The notes below the pieces were generated by a model. That model saw nothing but the letters and a program-made list of their open reading frames with translations. It made no database searches and was not told where the DNA came from. Of a stretch of 18,245 nt of DNA, positions 1-6,296 are shown piece after piece. Each line of letters starts with the position of its first letter. Positions within the stretch are counted from its first letter, which is position 1. Position numbers and translations under genes: made by a program. Origin of the DNA: Halieaceae bacterium UBA3479. GTDB lineage: Bacteria > Pseudomonadota > Gammaproteobacteria > Pseudomonadales > Halieaceae. The DNA lies in NCBI GenBank assembly GCA_002377985.1, contig DFQW01000087.1, forward strand, positions 3,309 through 21,553. Reading direction: 5' to 3'.

Positions 1-1
1 A

Positions 2-79
2 GCGCCTGGTGAGTACCCCTTCTTTGGCGAATTCAATCCTAAAACCGCCCAGGGCGTTATCCGGGTGATAGCGCCGTGA
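2..79 (+). CDS. Cupredoxin-like periplasmic protein, C-terminal end only (partial)
   Basis: Reading frame 2 is open from the window edge to a TGA at 77-79 and gives 25 residues, including PFFGEFNPKTAQGVIRV. The G-E-F-(H/N)-P-x-T-A-x-G pattern followed by a short hydrophobic strand is what I know from the last strands of EfeO/P19-type and other cupredoxin-domain proteins encoded beside FTR1 permeases. Its stop overlaps the next gene's GTG start (GTGA at 76-79), which suggests translational coupling with the permease. The protein would bind copper or iron in the periplasm and hand iron to the permease. The start and most of the domain lie outside the window, so identification rests on a short tail plus the neighbour. 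Confidence 0.6.
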   Translation, partial: APGEYPFFGEFNPKTAQGVIRVIAP

Positions 80-870
80 TTTTGGAGGCTGTCGTTATTG
101 TACTGCGCGAGGTTCTCGAAGCAGCGCTGCTCATCGCCTTGCTCCTGCTCGTAAGTCATGAAACCAAAGTCGGGCTACGCTGGCTCGTTCCGGCGTTTCT
201 GGTCGGGCTGACGGGGGCACTGCTCTACGCCTGGCAGATTGCGTGGGTGAGTGAACAATTTGATTATGCAGGCCAGGAAATACTCAATGCCCTACTGCAG
301 GGCCTCATTTTTGCCTCAATTTGCGGGCTGTTTGTCGCGATGAGAGCAGCTGGCGTGCATCGCTCTGTCATTGCCACATGCATGGGTATCCCCATTGCGC
401 TGGCCTTGGCAAGAGAGGTATCCGAGATTTTTCTATACCTGCAGGCTTTTCTCAGCACCGAAACAATGGCGGGGCCCGCCATGACGGGCGCGTTGATTGG
501 CGCCGTTACCGGTATGAGCACGGGCGTGCTCATCTACCACCTGCTGGGGTGGATGGATCAACGGCAAAGGGATGTCGTTGTGCCCGTTTTGCTCGCGGTT
601 GTGGTGGCGGGAATCCTGACGCAGGCCGTCTCGCTGCTTGAACAAGTCGATCGCATCCCCTATTCGCCACCGCTATGGGATACCAGTGGCTGGCTTCCGG
701 AAAATTCACTGCTCGGTCAATTGCTTTATGCTTTGCTGGGCTACGAAGCCACCCCGTCTCGCTGGCACGCCATTGTCTATGTCGCCACCCTGCTGGTGCT
801 TTTCATGTCTTACCGGCTGCCAGTCTCTACATCTCGCTCGCCTCAGATTTACGCCAGTGAAGCGTCCTAG
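76..870 (+). CDS. FTR1-family high-affinity iron permease
   Basis: 264-residue polytopic inner-membrane protein with about seven hydrophobic segments. It carries both diagnostic RExxE motifs of the FTR1/EfeU family: R11-E-V-L-E15 in the first helix and R113-E-V-S-E117 in a central helix. The acidic residues form the iron translocation path in this family. Members import Fe3+ after oxidation of Fe2+ by a partner, which in bacteria is often a cupredoxin or EfeO-like protein. The gene directly upstream ends in a cupredoxin-like tail and overlaps this start (GTGA), supporting that pairing. The GTG at 76 is chosen because the protein then begins just ahead of the first RExxE helix, as is usual. 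The 3' end overlaps the next gene by 14 bases. No Fur box is visible, but the operon promoter lies outside the window. Confidence 0.9.
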   Translation: MILEAVVIVLREVLEAALLIALLLLVSHETKVGLRWLVPAFLVGLTGALLYAWQIAWVSEQFDYAGQEILNALLQGLIFASICGLFVAMRAAGVHRSVIATCMGIPIALALAREVSEIFLYLQAFLSTETMAGPAMTGALIGAVTGMSTGVLIYHLLGWMDQRQRDVVVPVLLAVVVAGILTQAVSLLEQVDRIPYSPPLWDTSGWLPENSLLGQLLYALLGYEATPSRWHAIVYVATLLVLFMSYRLPVSTSRSPQIYASEAS

Positions 871-1567
871 CCTTGCCCTGACCGCCATCACGCTCGGAGC
901 ACTGACCAGCAGTCAGGTGCTAGCTGATGGGTCAGCGATCAGCCAGATCTACGCCCCCTATGTACAGCCACTCGAGCGAGAGATCGAGATGCTGTGGCTA
1001 CATGAGAATCGACCGAGTGGGCGCATCGAGTCCAATACCTTGGGCAAAGTGGGTTTCGGCACCTCATTTTTTGATGGGGTGTATACCGAATTAAGCGTGT
1101 CGACACTCGACACTGACACGAGCAAGAGCCAACAGGTTGAACTTGAGGTCATTTGGCAACTTACCGAGCAGGGGGAATACGATAGCGATTGGGGGGTCTT
1201 GTTCGAAGCCGAGACCAATCTCGACACCCACAATCACGAACTCAGCGCCGGCGTGCTGAACCAGAAAGACTGGAACGAGTTCAGCTTGATTTCCAATCTT
1301 GTGGCGAGCTACGAGTGGGGCTCCGGCTTCGACAATGAATTCGAGAGTCGCCTCGGCCTGCAAGCTCGGTATCGTCTGCGTCCCGAGTTTGAGCCAATGA
1401 TCGAGTTTTTTCAGGGTCAGGACACCACTGCTATCGGTCCCGGGGCAGCCGGCGTCATCCGTTTGAGCCCAGGCCAGCAGTTGCGCTGGGCTTTCTCAGC
1501 CCTGAAAGGCCTCAATTCAGAGCTGGATTACACGGTCAAGCTCGAATTCGAGTACGAGTTTTTCTAG
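857..1567 (+). CDS. Secreted, probably outer-membrane beta-barrel-like protein of the iron locus; function unknown
   Basis: 236 residues from a GTG at 857, 14 bases inside the permease gene in another frame. The frame stays open further upstream, but only here does the protein begin with a good signal peptide: basic KR at 2-3, a hydrophobic core to about residue 22, and cleavage after V-L-A (residue 23). The mature part alternates polar and hydrophobic/aromatic residues, is rich in Glu/Asp, contains many strand-like stretches and ends in E-Y-E-F-F. A terminal Phe is typical of proteins inserted by the BAM machinery. I do not recognise a named family. Co-translation with FTR1 and a cupredoxin suggests a role in metal passage across, or sensing at, the outer membrane. 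A soluble periplasmic beta-sandwich is the alternative. Confidence 0.75.
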   Translation: MKRPSLALTAITLGALTSSQVLADGSAISQIYAPYVQPLEREIEMLWLHENRPSGRIESNTLGKVGFGTSFFDGVYTELSVSTLDTDTSKSQQVELEVIWQLTEQGEYDSDWGVLFEAETNLDTHNHELSAGVLNQKDWNEFSLISNLVASYEWGSGFDNEFESRLGLQARYRLRPEFEPMIEFFQGQDTTAIGPGAAGVIRLSPGQQLRWAFSALKGLNSELDYTVKLEFEYEFF

Positions 1568-1629
1568 CCCCACTGCAAAAAAGTTCCCGTCCATCGAGGC
1601 TATTCTCGCCGCAAAAGTGCCATCTCTGC

Positions 1630-1646
1630 CTTAAGTCTTCCTTAAG
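1630..1646 (+). promoter_or_regulatory. PmrA/QseB-type response-regulator box upstream of the thermostable-hemolysin cluster
   Basis: CTTAAG at 1630-1635 and CTTAAG at 1641-1646 form an exact tandem repeat separated by TCTTC, an 11-base period. This equals the known PmrA/BasR/QseB consensus YTTAAK-N5-YTTAAK, which places two regulator subunits on one face of the helix. A possible -10 element TATGAA lies at 1660-1665, 13 bases after the second half-site, with no good -35. That arrangement fits an activated promoter. It sits 45 bases before the ATG at 1691 and is the only notable feature in the 123-base gap after 1567. Which regulator binds is inference; no regulator gene is in the window. Confidence 0.6.
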
Positions 1647-1690
1647 TTTTGTGGCCGATTATGAAAGCTCACAAAGAGTGAGTAACAGCC

Positions 1691-2440
1691 ATGCTGAACC
1701 AAACCTCCTTCACGGACGAGACCTATTGGCAACATGAGAGCAACGTCTTTGCCGCCAAAAGTAAAACAAGCCAGATCTTAGGTGGCCGGCTCTACAGCAG
1801 TGCCAGTGAGGCAGTTGCAACCGTGGGCCCCCTAAATGGCGCTAAACAATGGGAGGCGCGCTATCACCAAGAGGGCTCGGCGGACCGACAAACTGTCGAG
1901 CAACTGATCCGACAGAAATTTGAGGCAGTTCACGGTGCCAAAATCGAGCATTATCTACCTCACCTATTCTCCATTCGCGCTCTCGGTGGGCCCGCCGCTG
2001 GCGCCGTGGGCGTCCGCATGATGGAGAGGGAAGGCGGTCTGCTGGAGCGCTATCTGGACAAGCCGATTGAATCCATTTTGAGCGACCTGACGGGCGAAAT
2101 AATTAATCGCGATCGCATGCTAGAAGTCGGTAATTTCGCTGCCGACAACATGCAGGTGGCGGTATTGTTAATCGCCTTTTTATTCGAAGAGGCGAAAAGA
2201 AGAAACCGTTCACACGCAGTTTTTACGGGGACCTACGCGCTCCGAATGGCACTGAAAAGAGCCAAGGTGCCCTACTACACCATTCAGACCGCCGACGCCG
2301 AAAAACTCGGTACGGACAAGGGTCGCTGGGGCAACTACTACAACTGCGATCCGCAAATAATGGCCGTCGATGTGGGCGTAGGGTTCGAACAGATCCAGCG
2401 CCGATTTTGGGTGGCCCGGGAGCCATCATGCGCCAGCTAG
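1691..2440 (+). CDS. Thermostable-hemolysin-family protein (GNAT/LuxI-like acyltransferase fold suspected)
   Basis: 249 residues. It matches the 'thermostable hemolysin' family as I remember it: L-E-R-Y-L-D-K-P-I-E at 118-127, E-V-G-N-F-A at 145-150, and a C-terminal G-R-W-G-N-Y-Y followed by D-P-Q-I-M-A-V-D at 211-227. No signal peptide or membrane segment is visible, which argues against a classical secreted toxin. The E-V-G-(N)-(L/F)-A strand, the following amphipathic helix (to about 170) and the late Y-Y...P...A segment recall LuxI/FeeM autoinducer and N-acyl amino acid synthases, where E-x-x-R-x sits at the same point. An acyltransferase role is therefore my inference. Start: ATG 1691 with purine-rich AAAGAGTGAG upstream. 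The gene overlaps the acyl-CoA synthetase gene by 13 bases, as the first gene of a four-gene unit. Confidence 0.8.
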   Translation: MLNQTSFTDETYWQHESNVFAAKSKTSQILGGRLYSSASEAVATVGPLNGAKQWEARYHQEGSADRQTVEQLIRQKFEAVHGAKIEHYLPHLFSIRALGGPAAGAVGVRMMEREGGLLERYLDKPIESILSDLTGEIINRDRMLEVGNFAADNMQVAVLLIAFLFEEAKRRNRSHAVFTGTYALRMALKRAKVPYYTIQTADAEKLGTDKGRWGNYYNCDPQIMAVDVGVGFEQIQRRFWVAREPSCAS

Positions 2441-3879
2441 TCAAACGCATAGAGCAGTTCGCCAATCTCTATCCGGATCGGGAGAGCCTGGTCAGTGCAG
2501 GGGCCCAGCTTTCCTATCAGACGTTGGCGCAGCGCATTCACAGCACACGCGACGAACTCCAAGCACTGGGGGTTCAGCGACTGGGAATCTACGCCACCAA
2601 CTCACTTGATTGGGCCATACTCGATCTCGCCGCTTCTTCAGCGGACATCGTAGTAGTACCCATACCACTTTTTTTCAGTGCTCATCAGGTGGAGCATCTG
2701 ATTAACAACAGTTTCGTCGACTACATTTTTACCGACAGAGACTTTCCCTATGTCTCGGGCCTTAACCTGGTATCGAAAACGCTGCAGGGTGAATATGTCC
2801 GACAGGAGATAAAAGCCCCCCAAGCACTGCCAAATTACTGCAAAGTCACTTACACCTCTGGCAGCACAGGACAGCCCAAGGGTGCCTGCCTCGGCGAGGG
2901 TACGATGATGTCGATCGTGACATCGCTATCGGAGGCATTGATCCCGAGCAGACTGGGTCGCCATCTGGCTCTACTCCCCTTTGCAACGCTGCTCGAGAAC
3001 GTCGCCGGCATTTACCTCGCGCTATGGATGGGGCGGAGCATTTTCATCGAACCGCCGGACCATCTGGGCTTGTCCTCCAACCACTCGTTTGATCCCCAAC
3101 TGTTTGCCAGGCAAATCAAAGCGTCCCGCGCGGAGAGCGTTATCTTATTGCCGCAAATGTTGAAACTCATTGTCGAAGCCGACGTGGCAGAGTCTTTGGC
3201 AGGGCTCAAATTCATGGCGGTGGGCGGAGGTAAAGTCGCGCCAGACCTTTTACTAAAAGCCCGGGCTTTGGGGTTACCGGTTTACGAGGGCTACGGGCTG
3301 ACAGAGTGTGGTTCCTGTGTCGCACTTAACACGCCGCTGGCAAATCGCGTCGGTAGCGTGGGGAAACCCCTGCCCCATGCACAGGTGCGCATTGGCGGCT
3401 CTGGAGAAGTGTTTGTTACGGGAGCGGCCATGACCGGTTACCTGCAAGACGCACCTGCTTCAGCAGAAATCGCTACGGGCGATGCTGGCTTTATAGATAC
3501 CGACGGTTTCCTGCACATTACCGGCAGAATCAAAAATGTGATCATCTCAAGCTACGGGCGGAATATCTCTCCCGAATGGGTCGAGAGTTACTTTCTAGCC
3601 GACACGCGAATTCAGCAAATGGCCGTGTTCGGGGAGGCCCAGCCTCACCTCAGCGCGGTGTTCGTGGTTTCAGCCGGGCTTGACGATCTTGAACTGACAG
3701 AATTGGTCCGCAGCGTCAACGAGGCGCTCCCCGATTACGCAAAAGTCATGGCGTGGACCCGAACCTCTAAACCCTTTTCAGTTGACCAAAGCACCCTGAC
3801 CAGCAATGGCAAAATGCGCCGGGACGTCATCGCCCAAAAATATTTCGAGGCTGCCTACAAGGGTGAGGTCGCTGCATGA
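2428..3879 (+). CDS. AMP-dependent synthetase / long-chain acyl-CoA synthetase-like enzyme
   Basis: 483-residue member of the ANL adenylating superfamily, expected to activate a carboxylic (probably fatty) acid as acyl-AMP and load it on CoA or a carrier. Visible motifs: P-loop T-Y-T-S-G-S-T-G-Q-P-K-G at 141-152, Y-G-L-T-E at 289-293, G-D at 351-352, the hinge G-R-I-K-N at 366-370, and the C-terminal catalytic lysine in S-N-G-K-M (K462). It is shorter than typical FadD proteins (about 550). An in-frame TTG at 2407 would add seven residues. The ATG at 2428 is preferred because GGGAG (2418-2422) sits five bases upstream. The gene overlaps both neighbours (13 bases upstream, ATGA downstream), so its product likely feeds the hemolysin-family protein and the oxygenase. 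Substrate cannot be read from sequence. Confidence 0.88.
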   Translation: MRQLVKRIEQFANLYPDRESLVSAGAQLSYQTLAQRIHSTRDELQALGVQRLGIYATNSLDWAILDLAASSADIVVVPIPLFFSAHQVEHLINNSFVDYIFTDRDFPYVSGLNLVSKTLQGEYVRQEIKAPQALPNYCKVTYTSGSTGQPKGACLGEGTMMSIVTSLSEALIPSRLGRHLALLPFATLLENVAGIYLALWMGRSIFIEPPDHLGLSSNHSFDPQLFARQIKASRAESVILLPQMLKLIVEADVAESLAGLKFMAVGGGKVAPDLLLKARALGLPVYEGYGLTECGSCVALNTPLANRVGSVGKPLPHAQVRIGGSGEVFVTGAAMTGYLQDAPASAEIATGDAGFIDTDGFLHITGRIKNVIISSYGRNISPEWVESYFLADTRIQQMAVFGEAQPHLSAVFVVSAGLDDLELTELVRSVNEALPDYAKVMAWTRTSKPFSVDQSTLTSNGKMRRDVIAQKYFEAAYKGEVAA

Positions 3880-4739
3880 ATCAGCGTATTGCCGACCCCA
3901 TCGCAATGCCCACGGTTGAAGCGATAAAGTCAACGCTAACAAGCAATGGCTGGATGCTTATTGAGCACACATCCCTCGACTTACAGGGCTTCAGCACTTT
4001 TTTTCAGTCTCTTTGCGACGTCCTTACTTTCGACCCTGCCAGACAATTCGCTTCGAACGTGGCGCAAACCGTTGATGCCGGAACTGCAGCAGTCGGTTTA
4101 CATATCGAAAATGGCAATACGCCCATGCCACCCGACGTGGTGGCATTTTTCAGCATGCGCAGCGCATCCAGTGGAGCGCAAACCACTGTCTGCGACGGTG
4201 CGGCGGTTTATCAGGCGCTACCCGATCCATTGAAAAACCGGCTGGCACAACCCTACTTCATGACGCGGCACCTGCCGAAAACAATCTGGCAACGCTATGT
4301 CGCAACCGCGAACGCCGTCCCCGATCCGTCGAGCGTAACAATACAACAGCTCGATGATTTTATTCGGGCCAACCCCAACCAGTCCTGTGTCATGCAAAGC
4401 GATGGCGGCATCCTCTATCAACTTCGCATCCCCGCCATTCGTGCGGATAACTTCGCCGGTATACCTGCCTACGCCAATGCCCTACTGGGACCCTCCTACA
4501 ACTATGAGCCCCCGGAGTATAAGACGCACGACGGCATACCGCTTGAGGCGGCTTTGTTTGAGGATCTCGCGGCAATCTGCGAGGAGCACACCAAAGAAAT
4601 TGCCTGGCAGGACGGAGATGTCGCTGTAATCGACAACAAGCGCTGCCTGCATGGACGCCGTGCAATCACCGTGCCCCTGAGTGAACGACAACTTGTCATC
4701 GCCATGGGCAATCGGACGACCTCCACTGACTCGGCCTAA
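3876..4739 (+). CDS. TauD/TfdA-like Fe(II)/2-oxoglutarate-dependent oxygenase
   Basis: 287 residues. The metal triad appears to be H76-x-E78 (G-L-H-I-E-N-G) and H259 (in N-K-R-C-L-H-G-R), with R271 a likely 2-oxoglutarate anchor, giving the H-x-D/E...H facial triad of the TauD/clavaminate synthase superfamily. The acidic ligand is Glu rather than the common Asp; clavaminate synthase is a known H-x-E example, so activity is expected. Members hydroxylate, desaturate or otherwise oxidise an unactivated carbon using O2 and 2-oxoglutarate. Translation is coupled to the synthetase through ATGA (3876-3879), with a GGGTGAGG ribosome site at 3861-3868. Its place between an acyl-activating enzyme and a dehydrogenase suggests hydroxylation of a pathway intermediate that the dehydrogenase then oxidises. 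Confidence 0.82.
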   Translation: MNQRIADPIAMPTVEAIKSTLTSNGWMLIEHTSLDLQGFSTFFQSLCDVLTFDPARQFASNVAQTVDAGTAAVGLHIENGNTPMPPDVVAFFSMRSASSGAQTTVCDGAAVYQALPDPLKNRLAQPYFMTRHLPKTIWQRYVATANAVPDPSSVTIQQLDDFIRANPNQSCVMQSDGGILYQLRIPAIRADNFAGIPAYANALLGPSYNYEPPEYKTHDGIPLEAALFEDLAAICEEHTKEIAWQDGDVAVIDNKRCLHGRRAITVPLSERQLVIAMGNRTTSTDSA

Positions 4740-4743
4740 GGAG
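4738..4743 (+). promoter_or_regulatory. Strong ribosome binding site fixing the SDR start
   Basis: AAGGAG sits six bases before the ATG at 4750, overlapping the stop codon of the oxygenase gene. The frame is open 23 codons further upstream, but those codons lie inside the oxygenase gene and precede the Rossmann fold. This site therefore decides the start at 4750. Confidence 0.8.
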
Positions 4744-4749
4744 ATTTCA

Positions 4750-5547
4750 ATGAATCAACTCGCTGTCATCACAGGCGCAACCGGGGGTATTGGTGGGGCA
4801 ATAGCAGGCGCGTTGGCTGAAGAGGGCTATGCGCTTCTCTTGACCGGCCGACAGGCAGATAAACTCTCTGCGCTACAGGCAGAATTACGAGCGCGCTATG
4901 GTGTCGACGTCGACTCGATGACAGCGGACCTGACCCTACCTGAAGACCGCGCCGCGCTCGTTAATGCAATAGTGTCGCAATCGAGGCCTCTCAAGCTTCT
5001 CGTTAACAATGCGGGTACCAGCCACTTTGGTCTGTTTGTTGATAGCCACGATAGCGCGACGGAAGAGCTAATTCGCACCAACATCACAGCTCCCATTTGC
5101 CTTACTCAGTCAGTGTTACGTCAAGTCGGAGGAACAGGAAGCGGGCTGGAAGTGATCAACATCGGCTCCACCTTCGGCATTATCGGCTACCCCGGCTTCG
5201 CCACCTACTCCGCCACTAAATTCGCCCTCCGAGGGTTTTCCCAAGCATTGGCGCGCGAGTATGGCGATACGGATATCCGCATTCGCTACTTCGCGCCCAG
5301 GGCGACTCAAACCGGACTTAACAGCGCCGCCGTGAATGCCCTCAATGCCGAGCTGGGTGTCACAATGGATTCCACTGAGACAGTGGCGCAGGCATTCTCG
5401 CAGTTTCTTCGCAGTAACAAGCTCGTTTGCCATATTGGCTGGCCGGAACGCTTTTTTGTATGGCTAAACAAACTTTCACCCGGCACCGTGGGCTCAGCTC
5501 TGATCAAACATCTCCCTGTCATTCGGCGTCACGCGAGTTCAGCCTGA
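4750..5547 (+). CDS. Short-chain dehydrogenase/reductase (SDR)
   Basis: 265-residue classical SDR of ordinary length. It has the cofactor glycine motif T-G-A-T-G-G-I-G at 8-15, N-N-A-G at 86-89, and catalytic S140, Y153 and K157 (Y-S-A-T-K). The residues after the second strand (L-T-G-R-Q) include Arg at about 34, which hints at NADP(H) preference. It interconverts an alcohol and a ketone or aldehyde. It is the last gene of the cluster that begins with the thermostable-hemolysin-family gene and starts ten bases after the oxygenase stop codon. It most plausibly reduces or oxidises the product of the acyl-transferring and hydroxylating steps. No membrane segment is evident. Confidence 0.88.
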   Translation: MNQLAVITGATGGIGGAIAGALAEEGYALLLTGRQADKLSALQAELRARYGVDVDSMTADLTLPEDRAALVNAIVSQSRPLKLLVNNAGTSHFGLFVDSHDSATEELIRTNITAPICLTQSVLRQVGGTGSGLEVINIGSTFGIIGYPGFATYSATKFALRGFSQALAREYGDTDIRIRYFAPRATQTGLNSAAVNALNAELGVTMDSTETVAQAFSQFLRSNKLVCHIGWPERFFVWLNKLSPGTVGSALIKHLPVIRRHASSA

Positions 5548-5553
5548 ACCAAC

Positions 5554-5582
5554 TTATCGACCCTGCGGCCAGATGCTATTAT
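5554..5582 (+). promoter_or_regulatory. Candidate sigma-70 promoter for lemA-M48
   Basis: TTATCG (5554-5559) and TATTAT (5577-5582) are 17 bases apart, and TGC directly precedes the -10, making an extended -10 (TGnTATTAT). It lies in the 135-base gap between the SDR stop and the LemA start. The -35 is weak (3 of 6), so the assignment is tentative. Confidence 0.4.
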
Positions 5583-5682
5583 CGTTGGGAGCGGTGCGGT
5601 GACGACCTTGCCCACACAGAGCAAACCTTGGACCTCACCCGCCGATACCCAAAGCCAATGGAATGGAAGCAAGGGAGGCATC

Positions 5683-6282
5683 ATGGATACAAGCGCATGG
5701 ATTACGCTCGGCGTCATCGGCATAGGAATCATCTGGGCGATTGCCATCTACAACCAACTTGTCTCTCTGTCGAACCGTTACCAGAACGGCTTCGCGCAAA
5801 TTGAGGTGCAACTAAAACGACGCTATGACCTAATCCCGAATCTTGTCGAAACGGCCAAGGGCTATCTGAGTCACGAACGGGAAACCCTAGAAGCGGTCAT
5901 TTTGGCCAGAAACGAAGCCGCCGCGGCACTCGGGAGCTTAGGGGGGGGTGATGTCACCGCCAGCGGCATTAAGACTCTGTCGGGCGCCGAGAGCGCACTG
6001 GCCGGTGCGTTGGGCAAACTCAACGTGGTGATGGAGGCCTACCCTGACCTCAAGGCCAGCGCCAATATGCAGCAGCTCAGTGAAGAGCTCACTTCAACCG
6101 AGAATCGGGTGGCATTCGCCCGTCAGGGTTTTAACGATGCGGTGATGTCATACAACACCTACCGCCAGTCTTTCCCCAACATTTTGATTGCCAACCAGTT
6201 TGGGCACAGTGAAGACGCGGAGTTACTGGAGTTCGAGGACAGCGCCGAAATTCAGGCGGCGCCCAACGTCAGCTTCTCCTGA
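5683..6282 (+). CDS. lemA: LemA family protein
   Basis: 199 residues with one N-terminal membrane helix (about 6-24) and then the hallmark LemA coiled-coil region, including Q-I-E-V-Q-L-K-R-R-Y-D-L-I-P-N-L-V at 39-55 and a following G-Y-L-S-H-E. Coiled-coil helices extend to about residue 175. The frame is open upstream, but the ATG at 5683 has AAGGGAGG (5671-5678) four bases ahead and gives the usual short N-terminus before the helix. LemA proteins are membrane-anchored with unknown biochemical function and are commonly encoded beside M48 metalloproteases or TPM-domain proteins. Here the M48 gene follows after 14 bases, so the two are very likely co-transcribed and act together at the inner membrane. 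Confidence 0.93.
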   Translation: MDTSAWITLGVIGIGIIWAIAIYNQLVSLSNRYQNGFAQIEVQLKRRYDLIPNLVETAKGYLSHERETLEAVILARNEAAAALGSLGGGDVTASGIKTLSGAESALAGALGKLNVVMEAYPDLKASANMQQLSEELTSTENRVAFARQGFNDAVMSYNTYRQSFPNILIANQFGHSEDAELLEFEDSAEIQAAPNVSFS

Positions 6283-6296
6283 CGCGGAGCCAGGCC

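Noticed and set aside
638..856. N-terminal extension of the secreted protein frame from an upstream start
   Set aside because: These 73 codons lie wholly within the FTR1 gene in another frame and have Cys/Pro/Arg-rich shadow composition. Starting at GTG 857 gives a clean signal peptide.
2407..2427. TTG start for the first acyl-CoA synthetase
   Set aside because: It is a rare start codon, whereas the ATG at 2428 has GGGAG at good spacing. The added residues match nothing in the family.
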